Source of the DNA: CAIKZJ01 sp964626015
Lineage (GTDB): Bacteria > Bacteroidota > Ignavibacteria > Tepidaquicellales > Tepidaquicellaceae
Assembly (NCBI GenBank): GCA_964626015.1
Contig: CAZVCC010000052.1
Coordinates: 1-21,425, forward strand
Direction of reading: 5' to 3'
Length of the DNA: 21,425 nucleotides
The position numbers were made by a program, and so were the translations under genes. The notes beneath the pieces were generated by a model. The model searched no databases. It was not told where the DNA came from and saw nothing but the letters and a program-made list of their open reading frames with translations. Of the stretch, positions 1-8,829 are shown one piece after another. The stretch's first letter is position 1; the number at the start of each line of letters is the position of its first letter.

Positions 1-100
1 TTGGAGACTTTTTTATATCCTTTTTTATTTACACACTATTTAGAACGCTTACTTAAAGAAATCGTAAAATCATTAATAATATAATAATTTGATAGAATAT

Positions 101-123
101 TTAATTTAAATACGTTAAATTAA
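101..123. promoter_or_regulatory. Perfect A/T inverted repeat upstream of first gene (possible operator)
   Basis: TTAATTTAA at 101-109 is followed by the spacer ATACG and its exact reverse complement TTAAATTAA at 115-123. It lies about 45 bases upstream of the first start codon, where a regulator site would be expected. The arms are only A and T in an A/T-rich leader, so chance is a real alternative. The rest of 1-162 shows no gene; TAATTTG at 86-92 only loosely resembles the Bacteroidetes -7 element TAnnTTTG. Confidence 0.25.
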
Positions 124-168
124 CAATTATTATTATTACATTTATCGAAAATTAATTACAAATTGAAA

Positions 169-2208
169 ATGCATTTTCAAAGCATAAGAAGGGTGATTAT
201 TGCTGTATTTTTCTTATTTGCAGTATTATCATTTACTTTAGCAAGTCTCAGAACTCTTCATACCAAACCACAGGATGACATTAACAACAAATACACAACG
301 ATAGGAAATATTTCACTTACAGTTACAAATTTTGGAACTATAGGTAAAGGATATTGTGGTACACAACCTTCAGGTATGTTTCCTAAGAACTCCGGTATTG
401 AAAATGTATGGTTAGGAGGATTATGGGTAGGGGGTGTTAAAAGCGGACAAATTAGAGTTACAACAGGTGCTATTGATGTATCCAATCCTTCAAAGCAAGA
501 AGGATTTGAATTTTTCAATGCGCCGGGATCAATCATAACTGAAAAATCTTCTCTTATAACTTCACCTTATTATTCACCGGATGCTGTTTCTCATCAGGAT
601 TTTATTTGTGAGTTTTATGATACTACTACATCGGGTGTTCAAAATCATAATCCTCTTGGTATAAAAGTAATGCTTGAATCATATACTTATGACCTGAATT
701 TTGCAAATTTCTTTGTAATATTAGATTATAAAATTGTTAACATTGGTTATAATGGTGATAATTCTCCAATAGACTCAATTTACGTAGGGATGTGGAAAGA
801 TTTAGTTGTTAGAAATATCAATGTTACTCCCGGTTGTAATGCTGGCACATCATTTTTCTCCAAAAATGCTAATGGTTATATTGATACGATGAATATGGAA
901 TATGCATACGACCATTCCGGTGATATCGGTTACACGGACAATTATGCTTCTGTGAAACTTCTTGGTGTAAATCCAAAACCATCTACAGATACTGTAAGGT
1001 CAAAATGGACTGTCTGGCAGTTTAGAAACACAACCGACCCTGTTTATTTTTCTCCAACTGATGACCAGCAAAGATACAGTAAATTGAGAGGATTTCTTGC
1101 ACCAGGTGTTGTTATCGATTCATCACGTATCGATGTTTTACGTCATAATCCCGGTAACAGGGTTACATTACTATCATACGGTCCGTATAAAAAGAATGAC
1201 AGTTCTCCATTTTCGTTACGCTATCAACAGGATACTATGAATGTTGTATTTGCAGTTGTCTGTGCAAAGAAGTTCGGGACAGACCCTGCTCAGTGGGATT
1301 CATCTTACCAAAAGAGCGAATTGTATAATAATGCACTTTGGGCTCAACGCGCGTATGACAACGGCTACAAACTTCCATCCCCACCTGATATCCCAATTAC
1401 TCGTTCAGAAGTAACGAGCAATAATGTTACTCTTTACTGGTCGAACAATGCAGAATATTCAAAAGACCCAATTTCAGGGAAATATGATTTTGAAGGGTAC
1501 AAACTGTACAGGACTGATCCCCAATCAAATAACAATCTAAACCAAGATCTTTTGTCTCAAATGAAGCTAATTGCTGATTTTGACAGTTCCCATAATAATT
1601 ATTATAATAATACAGGTTTTGGATTTATTAAAATGAATACCTTTAAAACTTTTCCAAACGATACGAACAAATATTGGTATAAATTTGATTTTCCAAACCA
1701 GTTAAATGGATTTCAGTACGTTTATACTGTAACGTCTTACGATAAAGGAGATTCTTCACAAAACCTTTCTTCACTTGAAAGCAGTATTCTTTCTAATACA
1801 AAAAGAATTGTTGTGGGTACAACTCCAGTTGACGACGGCTCCAAGGATATTGGAGTTTATCCAAATCCGTATTACGGGAGTGCTATATGGGACGGAACCG
1901 GCACTAAGAAAGAGATTACTCGAAAAATATATTTCTTTAATTTACCATCTAAATGCGAAATCTCAATTTGGACACTTGCCGGTGACCTTGTTGACAGGTT
2001 CGACCACGACGCAGCTACGTACAATGGTAATGATATTGAATGGTTCAAAACTTATTCTGATGGTACTCAGAAATTTGCGGGAGGTGAACATGCATGGGAT
2101 CTTATTTCAAAAAACGAGCAATCTATAGCTTCAGGTCTTTATTTTTTCACGGTTAAAAACAGTGTAACAGGAGAAATTAAAAAGGGAAAATTCCTGGTTG
2201 TAAAATAA
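169..2208 (+). CDS. Secreted protein of unknown function with T9SS-type C-terminal sorting tail
   Basis: The N-terminus is a Sec signal peptide: RR at residues 9-10 of the longer reading, then a hydrophobic run to about residue 28. I chose ATG at 169; an in-frame TTG at 163 adds two residues, and neither has a clear ribosome binding site. Residue numbers here count from the TTG. Residues ~45-400 form a large domain I do not recognise, rich in aromatic and Gly residues. Residues ~408-545 look like a fibronectin type III-like module (WSNNA, YDFEGYKLYR, YVYTVTSYD). Residues 563-681 form a sorting-domain-like end with YPNPYYG at 566-572 and a final SGLYFFTVKN...KGKFLVVK, the usual shape of T9SS cargo tails. 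The protein is therefore probably exported through the outer membrane by T9SS and surface-attached or released. It is first in a co-directional envelope cluster that also holds a PorV-like protein. No enzymatic motif is visible. Confidence 0.85.
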   Translation: MHFQSIRRVIIAVFFLFAVLSFTLASLRTLHTKPQDDINNKYTTIGNISLTVTNFGTIGKGYCGTQPSGMFPKNSGIENVWLGGLWVGGVKSGQIRVTTGAIDVSNPSKQEGFEFFNAPGSIITEKSSLITSPYYSPDAVSHQDFICEFYDTTTSGVQNHNPLGIKVMLESYTYDLNFANFFVILDYKIVNIGYNGDNSPIDSIYVGMWKDLVVRNINVTPGCNAGTSFFSKNANGYIDTMNMEYAYDHSGDIGYTDNYASVKLLGVNPKPSTDTVRSKWTVWQFRNTTDPVYFSPTDDQQRYSKLRGFLAPGVVIDSSRIDVLRHNPGNRVTLLSYGPYKKNDSSPFSLRYQQDTMNVVFAVVCAKKFGTDPAQWDSSYQKSELYNNALWAQRAYDNGYKLPSPPDIPITRSEVTSNNVTLYWSNNAEYSKDPISGKYDFEGYKLYRTDPQSNNNLNQDLLSQMKLIADFDSSHNNYYNNTGFGFIKMNTFKTFPNDTNKYWYKFDFPNQLNGFQYVYTVTSYDKGDSSQNLSSLESSILSNTKRIVVGTTPVDDGSKDIGVYPNPYYGSAIWDGTGTKKEITRKIYFFNLPSKCEISIWTLAGDLVDRFDHDAATYNGNDIEWFKTYSDGTQKFAGGEHAWDLISKNEQSIASGLYFFTVKNSVTGEIKKGKFLVVK

Positions 2209-2245
2209 AATTTTATTAAATTCAAATAAATATATAAAAATCAAA

Positions 2246-4528
2246 ATGAAGAAATTAAAATTTTTACCATTAGCAGCAATTGTAACATTGATTGTCTATT
2301 CACTTGGATTCAATATATATGAACAAGTGCTTACTTGGGATCCGGTTACAATTCAATTCTTTCAGTATAAAGCAGATGATTCACTTGCAATCGGTAAAGA
2401 CAGGTCAGATAAACTGGGTGACTCAGTAGAATTCGTTGCAAGAGTAGTAGCTCCTCCAAGGGTCTCTCCAGCAACAAATGATTTCAGGACTTTACTAAGG
2501 GGAACATCATCCTGGACATGTTACGTTCAGGATACTGCAAATGGACTTTTTGGCGGAATAGTTGTTCGACAGGGCGGCAGAGGTCCACAAACAGGTATTG
2601 ACCTTGTTGATACAGGTGCAATAATAAAAGTTCGCGGTATTGTACAGGAGTTTCCTGCAACAGGGTATGCGAACTCATTAACACAGGTCGACCATGACAC
2701 ATCTTCCGGATATACCATATCAGTCCTGCAAAGTACGGGTTCACGCCCAATTCCAAAACTTGTTAATATTACAGATTTCAATCAGGGAGATTATCCAAAC
2801 GGTGGAACAATTAATTATGTAAACGGAGAGAAATACGAAGGTATGTATGTTGAAATCAGGAACGTTACAATCGGTACAGGTCTTGGTAATCGTCAACCCT
2901 GGAGTGTAGTGGATGAAAATGGCAATAAATTGTATATGAGAGATTTTTCGAACTTCTTTTCTACACAACCATCAGGTGATACTCTTCGCCCGTGGACTCA
3001 TCCTCTTGCGGGAACGTATGTGAATTACGTTAGAGGAGTAATCATTGCGGCAAACAATGAAGGAGCTTTCGGAACACAATTACCTTATGCTATTGTTCCG
3101 ATATATCCGAGTGATTTAAGTCTTGGTAATGCCCCTCCACAGATATCTTCTGTGACTCGAAATCCGGGAGTTCCTACTCCAAATGATAGCGTATCTGTTA
3201 CATGTTCAGTATTAGACCCAGCATTACATCCTAATTCAATATCAGAAGTAAGAGTATTCTGGAAGGTTAATGGAGGTGCTTTTCAGAGTAAAGTAATGCC
3301 TTTCATAACAGGAAATCTTTATTCCGCAAAAATGCCTCCTCAGGCACTCGGAAATTTGGTTGAATATTTTATAAAGGCAACAGATAACAACGGCGGTTCA
3401 AAAAATTTCCCAGCGGATACCTTAAAATCAAAACTTTTTTATAAAGTTTTTGCAAACGATTCGTTATCTATTCAGGACGTGCAGTGGTGTCCTAACAATG
3501 GTGGATTCAGCGGCTACAATGGTGCTACAGTTAGAGGTATTGAAGGAATTGTAACAGCCGATACTTCTGATATCCGCGCATTTAGTTTTAGTTCAAGCGG
3601 CGGTTCTCAAACTTCGCCCCGAAGAGTAATTATACAAAATGGTACTGGAGTATGGAGTGGTATCTGGGTTTACAATAATGCAACTGATGTTTTAAAGAGA
3701 GGTGACAGGGTAAGAGTAAAAGGTGTTGTTGAGGAATCAAACGGTATGACAAGAATAAATGTCGCAGCTGCATCCGATATTACTTTAATTTCAACTGGTA
3801 ATCCTCTGCCAGACGTACAGAACCTTACTACTGCTGAGCTTGCAAACAACAAACTTGATGGTGATACTGCGATAGAAAAATGGGAATCCGTTTTTGTTAG
3901 GTTTAATACACCCTTCTGGATTTCATGTATCAACGCAGGATCCGGAATATCCTGTACATCAAGGCAAACTTTAATTGACACTGCATTCAGGAGAAACTTT
4001 GGTGAAATACTGGTAAGAGATAATTCCAATATTGATGCAAGGATTGAACTTCAGGATGGTGGACATACCTTTACGAATAATTGGGACGGAGTAACTGCTG
4101 GTAAGACCTTGCTAACTCAAAATGACAGTATTTTGTTCACTCAGGGTATTTTATACTATTCTTTCGGTAATTACAAAATGGTTCCAAGAAGGAATACTGA
4201 CTTTGGTACTGTAATCCCAGTCGGTATAATAAACAATAATGAAATTGTACAAACTTATTCACTATCACAAAATTATCCTAATCCGTTTAATCCTGTTACA
4301 AAAATCAGGTTTACACTTCCGGTTAATAGCAACGTGAGAATAACTGTTTACAATGTTCTGGGAAAAGAAGTAGCGAAACTTGTTGATAGAAGTATGCCTC
4401 TTGGATCATATACGGTTGATTGGACTGCTAATAACTTTGCCAGCGGCGTTTATTTCTACAAGGTTGTTGCCGAGGGTAATGATGGTTCAAGATTTGTTAA
4501 TACTAAGAGAATGATTTTAATTAAATAG
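2246..4528 (+). CDS. T9SS-secreted protein with two OB-fold-like domains
   Basis: The N-terminal signal or anchor segment is residues 3-22 (MKKLKFLPLAAIVTLIVYSL). Residues ~55-290 and ~405-655 each contain an OB-fold-like module of the type found in secreted nucleases and other T9SS cargo, with repeated hallmarks such as G-x-x-V-x-V-x-G-x-V (127-133 IKVRGIV, 488-495 RVRVKGVV) and the later YEGMYVEIRNVTI (197-209). Between them, residues ~298-400 look like an Ig/FN3-like domain (VRVFWKVNGG, LVEYFIKATDNNG). Residues 671-760 are a canonical type A sorting domain with SLSQNYPNPFNP (672-683) and GVYFYKV (734-740). No catalytic motif is visible, so it may be an adhesin or nucleic-acid/sugar-binding protein. 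The OB module resembles the N-terminal module of the phospholipase-D-type protein encoded at 12743-15109. The gene lies 37 bases after its upstream neighbour, probably in the same transcript. Confidence 0.85.
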   Translation: MKKLKFLPLAAIVTLIVYSLGFNIYEQVLTWDPVTIQFFQYKADDSLAIGKDRSDKLGDSVEFVARVVAPPRVSPATNDFRTLLRGTSSWTCYVQDTANGLFGGIVVRQGGRGPQTGIDLVDTGAIIKVRGIVQEFPATGYANSLTQVDHDTSSGYTISVLQSTGSRPIPKLVNITDFNQGDYPNGGTINYVNGEKYEGMYVEIRNVTIGTGLGNRQPWSVVDENGNKLYMRDFSNFFSTQPSGDTLRPWTHPLAGTYVNYVRGVIIAANNEGAFGTQLPYAIVPIYPSDLSLGNAPPQISSVTRNPGVPTPNDSVSVTCSVLDPALHPNSISEVRVFWKVNGGAFQSKVMPFITGNLYSAKMPPQALGNLVEYFIKATDNNGGSKNFPADTLKSKLFYKVFANDSLSIQDVQWCPNNGGFSGYNGATVRGIEGIVTADTSDIRAFSFSSSGGSQTSPRRVIIQNGTGVWSGIWVYNNATDVLKRGDRVRVKGVVEESNGMTRINVAAASDITLISTGNPLPDVQNLTTAELANNKLDGDTAIEKWESVFVRFNTPFWISCINAGSGISCTSRQTLIDTAFRRNFGEILVRDNSNIDARIELQDGGHTFTNNWDGVTAGKTLLTQNDSILFTQGILYYSFGNYKMVPRRNTDFGTVIPVGIINNNEIVQTYSLSQNYPNPFNPVTKIRFTLPVNSNVRITVYNVLGKEVAKLVDRSMPLGSYTVDWTANNFASGVYFYKVVAEGNDGSRFVNTKRMILIK

Positions 4529-4540
4529 TTTTTTAAAAGA

Positions 4541-4571
4541 TTTGATTCCCGGTAAATAACCGGGAATCAAA
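4541..4571. terminator. Perfect 13-bp stem-loop (intra-operon hairpin or weak terminator)
   Basis: The arms TTTGATTCCCGGT (4541-4553) and ACCGGGAATCAAA (4559-4571) are exact reverse complements around the loop AAATA. On the + strand no U-tract follows (CTTAAATATAAAGC), and the next ATG is only 14 bases away. Attenuation, mRNA processing or protection of the upstream 3' end therefore seem as likely as full termination. It separates the T9SS-cargo genes from the lipoprotein/receptor/PorV genes. Confidence 0.6.
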
Positions 4572-4585
4572 CTTAAATATAAAGC

Positions 4586-5962
4586 ATGAAAAAAAGTTTA
4601 CTCTTTATTTTAATCGTAATCGGTAGCGTTTGTTTAATCTCTTGTTCGGATCCAATTACTGGTGATGTAGGTAGTTTGCCTCCCGAAACTTATTTGTCAT
4701 TGTTTCCTGACAGTATTATCTCTCCCGGTTCTACACTTAGAAAAATATCATGGTGGGGAGATTCCCCACAGGGCTTTATCGCAGGATATTATTTTTCTTT
4801 CGATTCAACAAAACCGGTTTCACAATGGTCATTTACAACAAAAAGTGACAGTACTTTTCTCTTGCAAATGAACGGTAACGATACAACTTTCAGATTTTAC
4901 GTTGCTGCTGTTGATGATAAAGGCTTAATTGATCCAACACCTGCATCGAATTTATATCCGACTTTAAATTCTGTACCATCAATGGATTTTCTCGGGGGTA
5001 CTGAAATACCCGATACCGTTTATCCGGTTACTACTTTTAAATGGGCTGCGACTGACCCGGATGGAAATGCTACTTTAAGGAATTTTTATTGGTCCTTAAA
5101 TGATACTAATAATTTTAAATCAATAAACGGTTCAGTTACTACAATGACTCTAACAAAAGACAGTGGTCTTGTACTAAATGCACCCAACGCCTTATACATG
5201 AAAGTACAGGATAATGCTGGTGCATATAGTAAAATTGTTAGAATGCCGAAGGATACGACTAAGTTCTTCTTTGTACAAAAAGTAAACTCTAAAATACTTA
5301 TTATAAAAGATCAACCACTTGCTGAAATGAATACAGCCGCTGATTACTTTTATAATGCAATGGATACAATTAAATATGATACCCTCGATATTCGTTCAGG
5401 CAACGGCAAATTTATACCTAAGATTATTAATCCAATGTTTATCGAGACTCTGAAACTATACGATATTGTAATCTGGAGTGCAAGTAGAGGCAATATTTCT
5501 TCAGATAATGCAAATTTTGACCTTGCTCAAAGAAGTCTTCCTTTCTTTACTCAGGCAGGAAAAAAACTTTTTTTCACAGCAGGATTTCCTAATACTGAAA
5601 CTGCTCAGCAGGGTACTCTAATAAATTTTGCACCAATTGACAGTGTTGCAGCATGTACAATAGCCTTTTTGAGTAATGTTAGTATTGTTAACGTAGTTTC
5701 TTCTTATCCTGTAATTTCGACAAGCACACTTGTGCAAAGAACAAGAGGGCTGAAAATATCCAACGCAGTTGTTATTTACAGATTACCTAATACAGTTGCA
5801 TGTTCGGATTCTAGCGGGGGTCCAATAATTGCCATAAAAAATACTGATTCAAACCCGAATATTGTTTTTATGGGTATGCCGGTTTATTTTCTCAACGGGA
5901 ATCAGGTTAACTCAAAAGCTTTGATGCGTAAAATAATTATTAATGAATTTGGTTATCAATAA
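4586..5962 (+). CDS. Lipoprotein with Ig-like domains and a possible ThuA/amidotransferase-like C-terminal fold
   Basis: The signal peptide ends in the lipobox L-I-S-C with Cys20 as the lipidated residue, so the product is a membrane lipoprotein facing the periplasm or cell surface. Residues ~30-125 and ~130-225 read as two beta-sandwich (FN3/Ig-like) modules (AGYYFSFD, FRFYVAAVDDKG; TFKWAATDPDGN, LYMKVQDNAG). Residues ~234-458 alternate hydrophobic strands and helices in a Rossmann/glutamine-amidotransferase-like order: SKILIIKD (235-242), YDTLDIR (264-270), LYDIVIWSAS (291-300), KKLFFTAGF (326-334), NIVFMGMPVYFL (425-436). That suggests a ThuA- or GATase1-like fold, but I see no nucleophile elbow with Cys, so it may not be catalytic. 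The stop is 3 bases from the start of the TonB-dependent receptor gene, which points to translational coupling and a shared role. Lipoprotein status is well supported; the fold is an inference. Confidence 0.85.
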   Translation: MKKSLLFILIVIGSVCLISCSDPITGDVGSLPPETYLSLFPDSIISPGSTLRKISWWGDSPQGFIAGYYFSFDSTKPVSQWSFTTKSDSTFLLQMNGNDTTFRFYVAAVDDKGLIDPTPASNLYPTLNSVPSMDFLGGTEIPDTVYPVTTFKWAATDPDGNATLRNFYWSLNDTNNFKSINGSVTTMTLTKDSGLVLNAPNALYMKVQDNAGAYSKIVRMPKDTTKFFFVQKVNSKILIIKDQPLAEMNTAADYFYNAMDTIKYDTLDIRSGNGKFIPKIINPMFIETLKLYDIVIWSASRGNISSDNANFDLAQRSLPFFTQAGKKLFFTAGFPNTETAQQGTLINFAPIDSVAACTIAFLSNVSIVNVVSSYPVISTSTLVQRTRGLKISNAVVIYRLPNTVACSDSSGGPIIAIKNTDSNPNIVFMGMPVYFLNGNQVNSKALMRKIIINEFGYQ

Positions 5963-5965
5963 AAT

Positions 5966-8815
5966 ATGAAAAAAGTTTTCCTAATTCTAATTTTAATCCT
6001 TTCTGCTGTTTCTGCAAATGCACAGGATCAACTTGGTTCGCTTTTTGGTATTGTTAAAGACTCAGCAGGCATTCCTCTTGAAGGAGTTACACTTAAGATT
6101 AAAGGTTCTTATTTAGGTGCAGTCTCTGATTCAGAAGGAAACTATTCAATATTAAACATTCCTGCGGGCTCATATACACTCGCTGTTGATTATATTGGTT
6201 TTAAAACGGTTGAGTACACTGGTGTTAAAGTATCGCAAGCTGAAAACAGAGAATTTAATATTACCCTTGTAGTAACATCTTTTACTGTCGATCAGGAAAT
6301 TGTTGTTGTTGGGGACAGACCGTTGCTTGATATTGAACAAACATCAAGTACTCATATTATTTCCAGTGATGAGATAACACAAAATATTGTTAATAACATT
6401 AAGGATATTGTTGAACAACAAGCTGGTGTTGTTAAAGATGACAACGAACTCTATATTAGAGGTGGCCGTAATTATGAAAATTCTTTTCTTCTTGATGGAG
6501 TTTCTGTACAGGATCCATTATCCGGAACAGGCTTTGGTCTTCAGCTTTCAGCTAACTCTCTCGAGGAGGTTGAAGTAATAACCGGGGGGTACAATGCTGA
6601 ATACGGACAGGCTACAAGTGGTGTAATTACTGCCAGAACAAAAGAAGGCAGGTTCTCTGAGTACAACATGTATCTTTCATATTCACGTGATAATCTCGGA
6701 GATTTTCTTGGCTGGGGTCCAAATTCGGGAGTTAGTTTTAATACTGATATTGTTGAATTTAACCTCGGCGGTCCTGAACCAATTTCTAAGTATATACTAC
6801 CTGCACTGAAAATAAAGGTCCCTGGAGAGATTACATTTTTTGGTAATTTCTACATGGGACTTTCAGACGGTTTTTTTGTCAACAGATTAAAGTCCGAAAA
6901 CTTATACTCGAACGGAATTGGTAAAGCTAACAGTGTTTTTTCAAGTATATTCGGCGGAACAAAATTTACTCCCCGACAGGATAATAACTGGCTATGGCTT
7001 GGTAAGATTACTTGGAAATTTACACCACAGATGAAACTCTCATATTCCTATAATCAATCTGTTTCAATTAACCAGAATTCAAGTTCTTTGCAGAATAATC
7101 TTGAATATGTTGAACCATCACCCGGCTATCAGTTCCAGTTCCAGGAAATTCTCGATAATGCAAACACTTATTCTTCTAATTCAATATTTCACACTTTAGC
7201 TTGGACTCATACAACAAGTCCTAAAACATACTATGAAGTAAAATTAACACGTTTCTTTACAAATCTTCGTTCTGATGCAAACGGTTTAAATTGGGATCAA
7301 TACAACGAGCCATTCGATATAGTTAAACCGCCGTTTGTATACTATCCTATAGATTCTACAAGAACTGGTATTATACCCGGTAACGGATTTTATGATGTAG
7401 GAAATCCTTATACTTGGCATGACCACTACGTAGTCGAATATACGGCGAAAGCTGATATTGTAAACAACTTTACTCCTACCAGCAAATTTAAAGCGGGTAT
7501 TGAGGCAAGTTTTCAGGAAATGCAGTTGATAGATATTTACCAGCCCTGGATAAAACCTTTTGGACTTAATAACGATGTTTATAAAGTTTATCCGGCATTT
7601 GGTGATATATATGCCCAGCACTCTATTCAAATAAAGGGTATGATCTTAAATTACGGACTTAGGTTTGATTACTGGTTCCCGGGAAAAATGGTAGATGATG
7701 CAGTCAAGAATCCTGATGTTGTGACGATTCCTGATGACATAAGAAAGAGTTATCTTGATAATACTTATGAGTTGTTTGGGATGAGATGGAAAGGTCGTTT
7801 ATCACCTCGAGTTGGTATTTCACATCCGATTACAAACAATCAAACTTTGTTTTTCTCTTACGGTCATTTTAATAAGAGGCCTAAACCTCAGTTCGTTTAT
7901 GCAAAGCTAAATCCGCAGTCAGCACAGTCATCGTACCAGAAATTTGGTAATCCTGACCTTGATCCTGAAACAACCGTCTCTTATGAACTTGGTATAAGAA
8001 ATCAGTTTACAAGCGATGATGTATTAACTATAACCGCGTATTACAAAAACATTTATGATTATGTTTCAACAAAGAACATTATTATTAATGACGGAAGATT
8101 TATTGGTAAATCTTTTATAAGTTATTTTAATCAGGATTATGCCCGTACTCGGGGTATCGAGGTTGAGTACAAGAAAAGAATCGGTAGTTGGTTTAATGGT
8201 AAGTTTAATTTCACTTATTCTGTTGCAACGGGAAAAAGCTCTACTTCTGATCAGGGATATTTAGTGGCTACTCGCGGTTTACAGGAAACGATTTCCGAAA
8301 ACTTTTTAGGCTGGGATAGACCAATTACTGCTTCTGCGAACCTATTCTTTAAGATTGAAAAAGGAAAAGGATTTTTTGGTTTTGGGAAAAATATTCTTGA
8401 TAACATCAATATAAAAACAAGATTATTCTTCCAGTCGGGTAAGCGTTATACTCCTCAGATATTAACAGGATACTTTGACGATGGAAGACCCGAATATACA
8501 ACGGATTATGATAATCTATATGCCAATGTAGGTGAAAACTGGTTCTATGTCGACCTTGATATTGATAAATATGTAAATATATATAATTTGGATGTTGTTT
8601 TTAATTTGTCAATAAAAAATTTATTTAACAACAATAATTCTACAATTTTAAATCCGGTAACCGGAAGAGCATATGAATATGGAGATCCTACTCCGAACTC
8701 ATGGAACGATCCATTGTATCCGGACTTGCAGGCTCCTCTTGATCCTTATCCGTTTAACCCGGCTAGGTATCTTGCGCCACGCAATATTAAATTCGGAGTA
8801 TCAATTAAATTCTAA
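5966..8815 (+). CDS. TonB-dependent outer-membrane receptor with N-terminal carboxypeptidase-regulatory-like domain
   Basis: The signal peptide is residues 1-19 (cleavage after ANA). Residues ~22-105 are a carboxypeptidase-regulatory-like (CarboxypepD_reg) beta-sandwich: GIVKDSAGIPLEGVTLKI, SDSEGNYSILNIPAGSYTL. EIVVVG (111-116) is in the position of a TonB box. The plug domain covers ~118-226, with YIRGGR (163-168), LLDGVSVQDP (175-184) and GGYNAEYGQATSGV (207-220). The remainder to 949 is the beta-barrel, ending in FGVSIKF with the terminal Phe typical of outer-membrane proteins assembled by BAM. It should import a ligand using the proton motive force via TonB/ExbBD, or act in export-linked surface assembly. 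No SusD-like partner follows; instead a PorV-like gene comes 14 bases later, so this is not a classic SusCD pair. The substrate cannot be told from the sequence. Start ATG 5966 is only 3 bases after the preceding stop. Confidence 0.93.
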   Translation: MKKVFLILILILSAVSANAQDQLGSLFGIVKDSAGIPLEGVTLKIKGSYLGAVSDSEGNYSILNIPAGSYTLAVDYIGFKTVEYTGVKVSQAENREFNITLVVTSFTVDQEIVVVGDRPLLDIEQTSSTHIISSDEITQNIVNNIKDIVEQQAGVVKDDNELYIRGGRNYENSFLLDGVSVQDPLSGTGFGLQLSANSLEEVEVITGGYNAEYGQATSGVITARTKEGRFSEYNMYLSYSRDNLGDFLGWGPNSGVSFNTDIVEFNLGGPEPISKYILPALKIKVPGEITFFGNFYMGLSDGFFVNRLKSENLYSNGIGKANSVFSSIFGGTKFTPRQDNNWLWLGKITWKFTPQMKLSYSYNQSVSINQNSSSLQNNLEYVEPSPGYQFQFQEILDNANTYSSNSIFHTLAWTHTTSPKTYYEVKLTRFFTNLRSDANGLNWDQYNEPFDIVKPPFVYYPIDSTRTGIIPGNGFYDVGNPYTWHDHYVVEYTAKADIVNNFTPTSKFKAGIEASFQEMQLIDIYQPWIKPFGLNNDVYKVYPAFGDIYAQHSIQIKGMILNYGLRFDYWFPGKMVDDAVKNPDVVTIPDDIRKSYLDNTYELFGMRWKGRLSPRVGISHPITNNQTLFFSYGHFNKRPKPQFVYAKLNPQSAQSSYQKFGNPDLDPETTVSYELGIRNQFTSDDVLTITAYYKNIYDYVSTKNIIINDGRFIGKSFISYFNQDYARTRGIEVEYKKRIGSWFNGKFNFTYSVATGKSSTSDQGYLVATRGLQETISENFLGWDRPITASANLFFKIEKGKGFFGFGKNILDNINIKTRLFFQSGKRYTPQILTGYFDDGRPEYTTDYDNLYANVGENWFYVDLDIDKYVNIYNLDVVFNLSIKNLFNNNNSTILNPVTGRAYEYGDPTPNSWNDPLYPDLQAPLDPYPFNPARYLAPRNIKFGVSIKF

Positions 8816-8829
8816 AAAGTTTAAATATA

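Noticed and set aside
3670..4029. Minus-strand open frame of 119 codons inside the OB-fold protein gene
   Set aside because: It lies entirely within a well-supported secreted protein gene and encodes no recognisable motif; it is a frame shadow, as are the other internal antisense frames.
5966..8815. SusC of a SusCD glycan-uptake pair
   Set aside because: No SusD-like lipoprotein is adjacent; the flanking lipoproteins are Ig/GATase-like and NHL-like, so only a general TonB-dependent receptor call is justified.
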